A DNA stretch of 64,000 bases from a bacterium (GTDB lineage Bacteria; Planctomycetota; JAFGQW01): positions 666,501 to 730,500 of the forward strand of contig JAUHXU010000001.1 of the NCBI GenBank assembly GCA_030426805.1, written 5' to 3'. Positions 55,917-64,000 of the stretch are shown here, in pieces. The position numbers and the translations under genes are program-made. The notes beneath the pieces are model-generated. The model ran no database searches. It was not told the origin of the DNA and saw only the letters and a list, made by a program, of their open reading frames with translations. The number at the start of each line of letters is the position of its first letter. The stretch's first letter is position 1.

Positions 55917-56032
55917 CGATCGACTCGTTTCATTTGCAACGATATGATATGATGTGCCACAGGATAGCATGTCCCGTCCGACGGACGGGCCCGTTCCCGA
56001 AATCCACGCACCGCTACCGAAGGGGCGACCCG
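55917..56032. promoter_or_regulatory. Divergent promoter/operator region between marR and hmgA
   Basis: A 116-bp region with the only clearly AT-rich patch nearby. CGATATGATATGATG (55940-55954) holds overlapping TATGAT -10-like boxes on the plus strand and TATCAT on the minus strand. GCA (55937-55939) and TGC (55955-55957) frame it symmetrically. It probably contains the MarR operator. No good -35 is seen. Confidence 0.45.
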
Positions 56033-57349
56033 ATGGACCTCCGCTACATGCCGGGCTTCGGCAACGACTTCGAGACCGAGTCTCTCGCCGGCGCGCTGCC
56101 GCAGGGCCGCAACTCCCCGCAGCGCTGCGCCTACGGCCTCTACGCCGAGCAGCTCTCCGGCTCGCCGTTCACCGCCCCCCGCGGCGCGAACGAGCGTTCG
56201 TGGCTCTACCGGATGCGCCCATCGGTGCGTCACGTCAATCGGTTCGAGCGGATCGACCACGAGCATTGGAAGACCGCGCCGCACACGCACCCGTCGTCGC
56301 TGCCGCTGGCCCCGCTTCGCTGGGACCCGGCGCCGATCCCGGACGAGCCGCTGACGTTCGTCACCGGGATGCGCACGATCACGACGTGCGGCGACGTCAA
56401 CACGCACGCCGGCATGGCGACGCACGTGATGAACGTCACGCGCTCGATGGAGCGCGACTACTTCTACAACGCCGACGCCGAGATGCTCGTCGTGCCCGAG
56501 GTCGGTCGCCTGCTGTTCTTCACCGAGTTCGGCAAGATCGAGGTCGAGCCGGGCGAGATCGTCGTCCTGCCGCGTGGCATGAAGTTCACGGTCGAGTTGC
56601 TCGAAGGGCCGGCGCGCGGCTACGTGTGCGAGAACTACGGGGCGAAATTCACGCTGCCGAACCGCGGCCCGATCGGCGCGAACTGCCTCGCGAACCCGCG
56701 CGACTTCAAGACGCCGGTGGCTGCATACGAGGAGATCGACGGCGACTGCACCGTCACGGTGAAGTGGTGCGGCACGTTCAACGTCACGCACATCGAGCAC
56801 TCGCCGCTGGACGTCGTCGCATGGCACGGGAACTACGCGCCCTACAAGTACGACCTGCGCACCTTCAGCCCGGTCGGCGCGATCGCGTTCGACCACCCGG
56901 ACCCGTCGATCTTCACGGTCCTGACCGCCCCGAGCGAGACCGACGGCACCGCGAACATCGACTTCGTGATCTTCCCCGAGCGGTGGATGGTGGCCGACAA
57001 CACGTTCCGGCCGCCGTGGTATCACATGAACATCATGGCCGAGTTCATGGGGCTGATCCACGGCGTCTACGACGCCAAGCCGGAGGGCTTCGTCCCGGGC
57101 GGGATGAGCTTGCACAACACGATGCTGCCGCACGGCCCGGACGCCGATGCGTTCTACGGCGCGTCCAACGAGGACCTGAAGCCGCACAAGCTCGAGAACA
57201 CGCTCGCCTTCATGTTCGAGACGCGGTTCCCGCAGCACGTGACGCGCTTTGCCGCCGAACTGCCGACGCTGCAGAGCGACTATCTCGGTTGCTGGAGCGG
57301 ACTGAAGAAACACTTCGACGTCGACAAGCCGGAGTGGGACGGCCGGTAG
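56033..57349 (+). CDS. hmgA: Homogentisate 1,2-dioxygenase
   Basis: A 438-residue non-haem iron dioxygenase opening [26 protein letters not shown]. It also shows [43 protein letters not shown], and the iron-site region [31 protein letters not shown]...[16 protein letters not shown], with ligands His and Glu in the expected order. It opens the ring of homogentisate to maleylacetoacetate in tyrosine/phenylalanine breakdown. The next steps (maiA, fahA) are not in the window. Length is typical of the family. It is divergent from a MarR regulator. Confidence 0.96.
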   Translation: MDLRYMPGFGNDFETESLAGALPQGRNSPQRCAYGLYAEQLSGSPFTAPRGANERSWLYRMRPSVRHVNRFERIDHEHWKTAPHTHPSSLPLAPLRWDPAPIPDEPLTFVTGMRTITTCGDVNTHAGMATHVMNVTRSMERDYFYNADAEMLVVPEVGRLLFFTEFGKIEVEPGEIVVLPRGMKFTVELLEGPARGYVCENYGAKFTLPNRGPIGANCLANPRDFKTPVAAYEEIDGDCTVTVKWCGTFNVTHIEHSPLDVVAWHGNYAPYKYDLRTFSPVGAIAFDHPDPSIFTVLTAPSETDGTANIDFVIFPERWMVADNTFRPPWYHMNIMAEFMGLIHGVYDAKPEGFVPGGMSLHNTMLPHGPDADAFYGASNEDLKPHKLENTLAFMFETRFPQHVTRFAAELPTLQSDYLGCWSGLKKHFDVDKPEWDGR

Positions 57350-57418
57350 CGACCGCGCCTCGGTCGATCGCCGAGACCGAAACGACACGGGACGGTCGCG
57401 TCGGGGTCTCGGCGGGAC

Positions 57419-57424
57419 TATAAC
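57419..57424 (+). promoter_or_regulatory. Candidate -10 box (TATAAC) close to a start codon
   Basis: TATAAC ends eight bases before ATG 57432. Transcription would begin at or next to the start codon, so the lipoprotein mRNA may be leaderless, although a GGGGG run is also adjacent. Confidence 0.35.
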
Positions 57425-57431
57425 TCGGGGG

Positions 57432-58877
57432 ATGCGCCGTCCCGTCCCCCTGCCCCTCCGCTCGCTCGCGATCGCCGCCCTCGCCGCGGTGCCGTGGCTC
57501 GGCTGTTCGGCCCGCCCGAACGCGCTCGCACCGCTGCCGGTGCCCGCGGTGCAAGCGTCGGTCGATCACTACCCGGGCTCGCCGTTGCGCGGCACCGGGA
57601 CGCTCCCGAGCGAGGAGGACATCGCCGGGGCGTGGGCGGTCACGGTCCGGTGCGTCGCGCTCGAACGCTTTCCCGACGAGGCCTACGCCGCGCTCGGATC
57701 GCAGTTGCGGCTGGTCGTGTCGGAGATCGACGGCGACCCGATCAAGCCGGTCGCGGAGCACACCGGCCTCGTCCGCTTCGCCGCGGACTCGCCGGAAGCG
57801 TCGTTCGACGAGTTGTGCTGCAGCGAAGCCGTCGGACGGACCTACGCGTTCCCGCGCCTGAACTCGGCGCTCGCCCGCGGCACGACGATGGTCGCGTCGT
57901 TCCGCGGCGACGGCGAGCCCGGACCGGACCCGGCCGTGCCGCCCGCGGAGGTCATCGGCAGCCTCCACGTCCACCGCGCGACGGACGACACCGTGCACCT
58001 CGCACTCGAGTGGTACGTCGTCGGCGCCCACGAGTCGCACCGTGAACTCGGCATGGTCGAGGCCGACGCGATCGAGGCGGGCCGCACCTTCGCGGTGGTC
58101 CATCCCGCGCTCCGATTCCGCAACGACTGGCCGCGCGGATACGCGCTCCACATCACGATCGGCGAAGCACCGGTCTCGCCCGCGCTCGCGACCGCACTCA
58201 CCGCGGACCTCGCGGACGCGGTCGCGCAGAAGACCGTCCGCGACAACCCGGCGATTCCCGATCCCGCGTTCATCGACGCGATCGACGGGTTGACGTGGCG
58301 CACGCGCCAACGCGACGCGCTCCGCTACCTGTGCCGCGCGACCGGCGCCCGGGTCGCGTCCGACCTGATCCTGTCGGCACCCGAGCGATCGATCCGAGCC
58401 GTCGCCGAGGAGGTTCACTACGCGATCCTGCAGCGCACGGCGACGAGCGGCAAGGCACCGGACCGCGCGGCGATCGGCTGGACGATCGAGCGCATCGGTC
58501 TCGGGCGGCTGATCGCGCGGTTCCGCGAGTTCGAGGACGCGGGCGAACCGGCGCCGGCCGAGTGGATCGGTGTTCTCGTCCGACACGCGGGTGAGTTGGG
58601 TCGCGACCCGGAGTCCTTCGAGGCGCTCGTGCACGAAGCGACGTCGCTCGAAGACCTGCACACGCGGATCACGACCGAGAACCACTACTTCCTCGAAGAC
58701 GTGTCGCCGGCGGCGCGGATCCGCGCGTTCGACTGGCTGACGATGCGCGGCGTCGACCTCGGCGGCTTCGACCCGCTCGGATCTCCCGCCGAACGGCGCG
58801 CCGCGCTACGCCGCGCGGAGGCAGCCGCGGCGAAGGCAGCGGCGGCGAAGGCCGACGATGCGGGAGGTGCGCGGTGA
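57432..58877 (+). CDS. Lipoprotein of unknown function
   Basis: A 481-residue protein. The N-terminus ends VPWLGCS, a lipobox, so it is predicted to be lipid-anchored. Residues 60-280 are strand-rich with a long EVIGSLHVHRATDDTVHLALEWYVVGAHESHRELGMVE segment. The last 200 residues are helical, with VRHAGELGRDPESFEALVHEATSLEDLHTRIT, and end in an Ala/Lys coil (AAAAKAAAAKADDAGGAR). I recognise no family. It overlaps the giant DUF748-like gene by GTGA, so the two are co-translated and probably act together at the envelope. Confidence 0.72.
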   Translation: MRRPVPLPLRSLAIAALAAVPWLGCSARPNALAPLPVPAVQASVDHYPGSPLRGTGTLPSEEDIAGAWAVTVRCVALERFPDEAYAALGSQLRLVVSEIDGDPIKPVAEHTGLVRFAADSPEASFDELCCSEAVGRTYAFPRLNSALARGTTMVASFRGDGEPGPDPAVPPAEVIGSLHVHRATDDTVHLALEWYVVGAHESHRELGMVEADAIEAGRTFAVVHPALRFRNDWPRGYALHITIGEAPVSPALATALTADLADAVAQKTVRDNPAIPDPAFIDAIDGLTWRTRQRDALRYLCRATGARVASDLILSAPERSIRAVAEEVHYAILQRTATSGKAPDRAAIGWTIERIGLGRLIARFREFEDAGEPAPAEWIGVLVRHAGELGRDPESFEALVHEATSLEDLHTRITTENHYFLEDVSPAARIRAFDWLTMRGVDLGGFDPLGSPAERRAALRRAEAAAAKAAAAKADDAGGAR

Positions 58878-61800
58878 CCGATCCCGCGGCGCCGAAGCCG
58901 AAGCGACGTCGACTCCGCCGCTGGCTCAAGTGGGGTGCGATCGGGTTCGTGACCTTGCTCGTCGTCGGCCGCATCGCGCTGTGGCTCGCGCTCCCGTCGA
59001 TCGTCGCGGCCGTCGGGCGCAGCTACGACCTGCGCATCGAGTACGAGCGCCTCGGCCTGTCGATCCTCACCGGAGACATCGAACTCTGGCACCTCGACGT
59101 GACCGACATGCCGAGCGAAGAGCGCGTCGCGTCGCTCGAGTATCTGCGCGTGGACGTCGCGGTACACCGACTCCTGTTCGGCGAGATCGTCGTGCGCCGC
59201 GTCGAGGTCGACGGGCTCGACACGTGGGTGCTGCGTCGCGCCGACGGCGCGATGACGCTCGACGCGATCGCCGAGCGGTTCGCCCCTCCACCGACGGAGC
59301 CCCCCGCACCGGTCGAGCCGGCGACCGACATCCCGCTCGACGCGACGCTGCCGATCCGCGTCGATGCGCTTCGCCTGCAGCACGTCCACGTCAACGTCGA
59401 AGACCGCGGGCAGACGCCACCGTTTCGCGCGCGTTTCGACCTCGACGTCCGTGTGTCGAACATCGGGCATCCGACCCGGCGCGGCCGGTTCGAGATCCTC
59501 GCCGCGGCACCGACGGTCCTCGACGCAATGCGCTTCGAGGGTGAACTCGACGTGCACCGAAAGCGCGTCGACGTCGAGGCCTCGTGGCGGCTCGACGGCT
59601 TTCACCCGCAGCGCGTCCGCCCCTACCTCGAAGCGATCGGGATTCGACCCCGCCGCGACGAGGTCGACATCGCGTGCGCGGTCGAGATCGACACGCATGG
59701 CGCGTACGGCTTCGTCGATGCGCTGTCCGCTCGCATTCGACTGACCGACTTCGTCGCGAGCGTCGACGGCGATCCGTTCAAGTCGTGGCAGGAGTTCGTG
59801 ATCCCGGTCGCGGCGTTCGGCCGGTTCCCGATCGTCGGCGAGGAGGACCGAGGCGGGTATTTCTTCGGCCTCGACGAGGTCGGCCTCGTCGGCTATCGCG
59901 CGAAGTTCGGCCGCAACGACACCGGCGATCTCGTGTTCGGTGGCCACCACCTCGTCGAGACGCTCGAGCGCGAGGGTGCCGCCGCCGCACGCGGCGAACG
60001 CGCGCCGGCCCCGACGGAATCTCCGCAGACCGCAAAGACGACGGAAGACGACCCGCCCGCCCCGCCCCGCCTCCGCGGGTATGTGCGCGGGATCGGCCTT
60101 CGCGACATCGCGCTCGAGTACCGCGACGACGCCGGCAAGCGTCCGATCGTCGGCGCGCTGCGCATCCCGCGGCTCGGCATCACCGAGTTGCTTCTCGACG
60201 ACGCGCTGCCGAAGGCCGCGGCGAAAATCGTCGGCCTCGTCGAGTCGGACGGGTTCTTCCGCACGGTCGAAATCGACGGCACGCTCGTGCCGTTCGCCCC
60301 GACGAAGACCGCGTCGATCGACGTGCAGGCGGACGGCATCGGGCTCGAGGCACTGCGCCCGCTGCTCGCCTCCGTCGGTGTCGAGATCACGGATCCCGAC
60401 GCCGCGTTCACGTGTCACGTCGAGGCCGAAGCGACACCCGACACGGCCGGCGTCAGCGCCGGCGCTCGGATCCGCGAACTCACGTGGCGCGCCGAAGGCA
60501 AGACCGTCGGGATCGAGACCGCCGGCGTGACCGACTTGCGGGCGGAGCGGGATCGGATCGTCGTCGCGAAGGTCGATGCGAAGGGCTACGGGCTGGCGAT
60601 CGAACGCGAACCCGACGGTGCGTTGCGGCTGCCCGGGGTCCGACTCCGCCCGCCGCCGCGCAAGGCCGCGCCCGCACCGACGGAGCGGGCCGAGCCGGCA
60701 CCCGAGCAGAAACCGGAAGCGAGCAAGCCGGAAGAGCCGAAACCCGAGGCGCCGACGCCGGAACAGCCGGCACCCGTCGAGACGATGCGGTTCGAGGTCG
60801 GGGAGATCGCGGTCCAGGGCGATCGAATCCGCTTCGTGGACCGCGCGATCGAACCGGTCGCGACGATCGAGGTCGGCGGCACGACGCTCGACGTGCGCAA
60901 CGCCGTCGCCGAACTGCGCGACGGCATGCCCCACAGCGCGAAGGCCACCGTCGCGATGGCCGCGAAACTGCCGGGCCTGATCGAGTCGTTGCGCCTGAAC
61001 GGGACGGTGGACGGCACGCCCGGCGTCGCCGGCTTCTCGTTCCGCGGGACGGCCGACGGCATCACGCTCGGCGCGGCGGCACCCTATCTCGCGCAGGCCG
61101 GTCTCGAGTCGACGTTCACCCGTGGCGACGCGGGCTTCACGGCGAGCGGACGCGTCGCGCTCGACGGCGATCGACTCGACGCCTCGGTGCAGTTGAGTGA
61201 AGTCGCGCTGCGCGACGGGGACGTGCGCCACGCGGCACTCGAGGGCGCGGACGTCGATGTCCGACTGGGGCCCGACGGCGTGCTCGTGCGCCGGCTCGAC
61301 GTGACGACACCGTCGATCGCGGTCGCACGGACCGCCGACGGCGCGTTCGCCGCGTGCGGGCTGCGGACCGTCCCACGTCCCGCGGCCCCGCAAGCGCCGC
61401 AGCCGGGGGCCGACGCGCCCGCGGCGGATACGCCGGCTGCAGCCACGCCACCGGCACAGGCACAGGCACAGGCACAGGCACCGGCAACGCCCGCGACGCC
61501 GGTCCGCGTCGAACGGATCGCGGTACTCGACGCGACGCTCACGTGGCGCGACGCGGCGACGAAATCGCCGATCGAGGTCGTCGCGACCGCCACGCTGAAC
61601 GCGCAATCGGTGATCCTCGGCGCCGACGGCCCACCGACGCGCATCGAGATCGAAGCCGGGATCCGCGACGTGATCGAGTCGGCGACGTTGTCCCTCGCGT
61701 GCGCCGATCTCGACGATCCCCTGCTCGAGACGACCGCGTCGTTCAACGTGTCCGGTCTGCGAGCGGGCCCGCTCGCGGCCTACCTGCCGAACGGAATCCA

Positions 61801-64000
61801 GTCCGCCCTCACGGGCGCGACGATGCGGGGCACGACGACCGTCCGTGCGCGGCCGCACCCCCAGGGCGGCCGCAGCATCGGTGCGACGGTCTCCGACGTA
61901 CGCTTCGCCGAGCCGAGCGTCGACGTGCCGTGGCTCGCACTCCAGAGCGCCGCGATCGACGTGTCGCGTTTCGACCCGAAGGGCGGCGTGATCAACGCCG
62001 AACGGATCGCGGTCGACGGGTTCACGATCGACGTGCTCACCGAGACCGACGGGACGACGAAGGCGTTCGGTCTCGCCCTGCCGCCGCCGTCGGAGACGGT
62101 CGCGGCCGAGCCGGAGGCCGAGCCGACCCCTGCACCCGGCAGCGAAGCGATCGAGCGACGGGAGCCGCGCGCCGCGGTCGCGCTCGCACGACGGTCCCGC
62201 GACGTTCCGACGATCGTGATCGACGCGCTCGACCTCGGGATCGCGCGGGCACGCTACCGCGACCTCCGCCGGACGACGGCGCCGCCGCTCGAGATCCGCG
62301 AACTCAAGCTGACCAACAGCGAGCCGCTCCGGATCGACGACGAGAACGCCGAAACGCTCCCGCCGTGGCGACTCGCCGTCACGGGCGCGATCTCGCCGGT
62401 CGTCGATTCGATCGACGTGCGGATGGACGTGAGCCCGTTCGCACCGACTCCCCACGCGAAGATGAACGCCGCGTTCCGGGGCATCCACGCAGAGCCGCTC
62501 CTCGACGCGTTCCCCGACCTGCGCTCGCGCATCCGCGTCGACGGCCTGCGCGACGGCGTGATGACGTTCCAAGGCGACGCACTGCTGTCGATGCGCCGGC
62601 GCGACCCGCTCCACTTCCCGTTCGATCGCCCGTTCGGCGCGTCCGTCGAGATGCGTTCGTTCTCGTTCCGACCGACGCCGGACGGCGACGTCGCGCTCGG
62701 CCTCGACGCGATGCGCGCCGACATCCGCCGCATCGACCCGAGCGGAGCGGTGACGGTCAAGTCGCTCGCCTTCGAGAACCCCGTCGCCCGCGTCACGAAT
62801 ACCGACGAGGGGCTGCGCGCCCTCGGGCTCGTCCTGCTGAAAGCCGAACCGGCCGCCACCGCGCCGGCACCCGCACCGGCGGCGCCCGCACCCACCGAGC
62901 CGGCGACCCCGGCACCGCAGGATCCCGTGCCGACGCCGCCGTTCGACCCGGGGCCGGAGATTCGGATCGACCGACTCACCGTCACCGACATCGACCTCGT
63001 CGTGCGCGACGAGACCTACGACCCGCCGCTGCTGCTGCCGCTCGACCAACTCGACGTCGACGTGCGCGGGCTCTCGAGCCACGTGATGCACGAGCCCCGT
63101 CGCGTGCGCTTCGACGTGCACGTCGGCACCGGCGACGTACCGGTCAACCCGCCCTCCGACGAGACCGTCGAGTTGCGGCCGTTCGTCGAGGACCTCGCGA
63201 TCAAGGGCGACCTGCAACTCGTGCCGAACCTGCGCGGGCGCGTTCGCTATCGAATGTCGGCGCTCGAGCTGCGCGCACTGCGCGGCATCGCGGCGGCGAG
63301 CGGCGTCACGATCTCCCGCGGCTTGCTCGACGCGAAGGCCCAGGTCGACTTCGCCGACTCCGGCGACGTGCGGCTCGCGACGAAGTCGGTCTTCACCGAC
63401 CTGTCGATGTCGGAGCCCGCGAACGGTCCGATCTCCCGGATCCTCCGGCTGCCGGCGCCGCTCGACGCGGTGATCTTCGTGCTGCGCGATCGCACCGGCG
63501 CGATCACGATCCCGCTCAATCTCACCGCGAAACGCCAACAGGTCGGCACCGGGCAAATCGTCGGCAAGGCGGTCACGCTGCTCGGTGAACTGATCGCCCG
63601 GGCGATCGCGAACTCGCCGTTCCGCATCCTCGGTGGCGTCACCGATCTCACCGGGATCACCGGCGGCGAGACCGAGGGCCCCCCCGCCTCGACGATCACG
63701 TTCCGCGCCGGCGCGACGACGCTGACCCCGGCGATGCGCGCCGACGTCGACCGAATCGCCGAGCAGATGCGCGATCCGAGCGTCAGCGTGCGGCTCGAGC
63801 ACGTGTTCGGCAGCGACGACCTCGCGCTCGCGGCGACCCGCGCCAACCCGCCGGTCGGGGATTGCCTCGCGCTGATCGAGAAGCTGCGCGATCGCAAGCG
63901 CCGCCTGCTCGTCGACCGCGCCACCGCCTCCGCCCGCGCCACCGCGATTCGACGCGCGCAGATCGGCGACCGCAAGGAGGCCGCCGAGGCGGCGGTGATC
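58874..64000 (+). CDS. DUF748/AsmA-like envelope protein (runs off window end)
   Basis: An open frame of 1,709 codons from GTG 58874 with no stop before the window ends. Residues 15-45 contain one transmembrane segment (KWGAIGFVTLLVVGRIALWLAL) at the inner membrane. Long AsmA/DUF748-type beta repeats follow (YERLGLSILTGDIELWHLDVTD...RVEVDGLDTWVLRRADG; GEIAVQGDRIRFVDRAI). They are split by Pro/Ala/Glu linkers such as PEQKPEASKPEEPKPEAPTPE. Near the visible end, FRAGATTLTPAMRADVDRIAEQMRD resembles the start of the DUF748/OmpA-like segment. AsmA-like proteins form bridges for lipid transport to the outer membrane. The antisense strand has a frame of 1,705 codons, which is a shadow. Confidence 0.8.
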   Translation, partial: MTDPAAPKPKRRRLRRWLKWGAIGFVTLLVVGRIALWLALPSIVAAVGRSYDLRIEYERLGLSILTGDIELWHLDVTDMPSEERVASLEYLRVDVAVHRLLFGEIVVRRVEVDGLDTWVLRRADGAMTLDAIAERFAPPPTEPPAPVEPATDIPLDATLPIRVDALRLQHVHVNVEDRGQTPPFRARFDLDVRVSNIGHPTRRGRFEILAAAPTVLDAMRFEGELDVHRKRVDVEASWRLDGFHPQRVRPYLEAIGIRPRRDEVDIACAVEIDTHGAYGFVDALSARIRLTDFVASVDGDPFKSWQEFVIPVAAFGRFPIVGEEDRGGYFFGLDEVGLVGYRAKFGRNDTGDLVFGGHHLVETLEREGAAAARGERAPAPTESPQTAKTTEDDPPAPPRLRGYVRGIGLRDIALEYRDDAGKRPIVGALRIPRLGITELLLDDALPKAAAKIVGLVESDGFFRTVEIDGTLVPFAPTKTASIDVQADGIGLEALRPLLASVGVEITDPDAAFTCHVEAEATPDTAGVSAGARIRELTWRAEGKTVGIETAGVTDLRAERDRIVVAKVDAKGYGLAIEREPDGALRLPGVRLRPPPRKAAPAPTERAEPAPEQKPEASKPEEPKPEAPTPEQPAPVETMRFEVGEIAVQGDRIRFVDRAIEPVATIEVGGTTLDVRNAVAELRDGMPHSAKATVAMAAKLPGLIESLRLNGTVDGTPGVAGFSFRGTADGITLGAAAPYLAQAGLESTFTRGDAGFTASGRVALDGDRLDASVQLSEVALRDGDVRHAALEGADVDVRLGPDGVLVRRLDVTTPSIAVARTADGAFAACGLRTVPRPAAPQAPQPGADAPAADTPAAATPPAQAQAQAQAPATPATPVRVERIAVLDATLTWRDAATKSPIEVVATATLNAQSVILGADGPPTRIEIEAGIRDVIESATLSLACADLDDPLLETTASFNVSGLRAGPLAAYLPNGIQSALTGATMRGTTTVRARPHPQGGRSIGATVSDVRFAEPSVDVPWLALQSAAIDVSRFDPKGGVINAERIAVDGFTIDVLTETDGTTKAFGLALPPPSETVAAEPEAEPTPAPGSEAIERREPRAAVALARRSRDVPTIVIDALDLGIARARYRDLRRTTAPPLEIRELKLTNSEPLRIDDENAETLPPWRLAVTGAISPVVDSIDVRMDVSPFAPTPHAKMNAAFRGIHAEPLLDAFPDLRSRIRVDGLRDGVMTFQGDALLSMRRRDPLHFPFDRPFGASVEMRSFSFRPTPDGDVALGLDAMRADIRRIDPSGAVTVKSLAFENPVARVTNTDEGLRALGLVLLKAEPAATAPAPAPAAPAPTEPATPAPQDPVPTPPFDPGPEIRIDRLTVTDIDLVVRDETYDPPLLLPLDQLDVDVRGLSSHVMHEPRRVRFDVHVGTGDVPVNPPSDETVELRPFVEDLAIKGDLQLVPNLRGRVRYRMSALELRALRGIAAASGVTISRGLLDAKAQVDFADSGDVRLATKSVFTDLSMSEPANGPISRILRLPAPLDAVIFVLRDRTGAITIPLNLTAKRQQVGTGQIVGKAVTLLGELIARAIANSPFRILGGVTDLTGITGGETEGPPASTITFRAGATTLTPAMRADVDRIAEQMRDPSVSVRLEHVFGSDDLALAATRANPPVGDCLALIEKLRDRKRRLLVDRATASARATAIRRAQIGDRKEAAEAAVI
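61453..61476 (+). repeat. GGCACA hexamer microsatellite inside the DUF748-like gene
   Basis: Four perfect GGCACA units encode an AQAQAQ stretch in a Pro/Ala linker. Length changes would stay in frame in steps of two residues. Confidence 0.7.

Noticed and set aside
58685..63802. A 1,705-codon antisense frame opposite the DUF748-like gene
   Set aside because: It is low in hydrophobic structure, with runs of Arg, Asp and Val typical of GC-rich antisense shadows. The plus frame has a membrane anchor and AsmA-like repeats, and it overlaps the upstream gene by GTGA.

Overview
The window is about 64 kb of very GC-rich bacterial DNA with densely packed genes and almost no intergenic space. The style suggests a Planctomycetota-like organism. 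Evidence: many secreted proteins whose signal peptides end in ...AQ, an ELWxxDGTxxGT-repeat protein, PD40 and parallel beta-helix proteins that share a terminal beta-sandwich module, tandem HEAT-repeat proteins, a DUF748/AsmA giant and a PhoX-like protein with a Tat signal. This is an inference from protein style, not from a marker-gene tree.

Left part (1-37.4 kb). Mostly housekeeping and accessory genes: an S9 peptidase cut by the window edge, a PhnP-like metallo-beta-lactamase, a signal-peptide ORF broken by two TGA codons, a radical SAM enzyme, an M20 amidohydrolase, HemW, a UbiA/MenA-like membrane protein, a PhnD-like binding protein, LepA, two paralogous membrane proteins, an OlsF-like acyltransferase fusion, a CorC/RNA methyltransferase/glycosyltransferase run, ClpB, twin 520-residue HEAT proteins, tryptophanase and an M48 peptidase. 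Secreted repeat proteins are scattered between them.

Centre (37.5-50.9 kb). Ten plus-strand genes are nearly gapless, and most junctions overlap. They run: a PhoX-like protein, a Clp-like AAA+ ATPase fused to a release-factor-like C-terminus without the GGQ region, an MFS transporter, and then a seven-gene type III CRISPR-like effector module. The module holds a Cas10 homologue with no HD domain and a lost GGDD motif, a Csx10-like double RAMP protein, a small Cas11-like helical protein, three Cas7/Csm3-like RAMP proteins that keep the Asp expected for target-RNA cleavage, and a novel protein with an RGG-rich linker and an OB/cold-shock-like end.

A Cas6-family endoribonuclease lies about 2.2 kb further on (53,153-54,076, minus strand), beyond a secreted HEWGH metalloprotease. 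There is no cas1, cas2, CARF nuclease or CRISPR array in the window. The cas6 leader carries one CRISPR-repeat-like hairpin followed by ATTTCGAC, at the predicted transcription start, and a related hairpin sits at the predicted start of the metalloprotease transcript. The module looks like a type III-derived RNA-targeting machine without adaptation or cyclic-nucleotide signalling. It may use guides encoded elsewhere, or it may have been re-purposed together with the AAA+/release-factor fusion.

Right end (54.2-64 kb). An HI0933-type flavoprotein and a MarR regulator are transcribed divergently from homogentisate dioxygenase. A lipoprotein gene then overlaps a DUF748/AsmA-like gene of more than 1,700 codons that runs off the window end.
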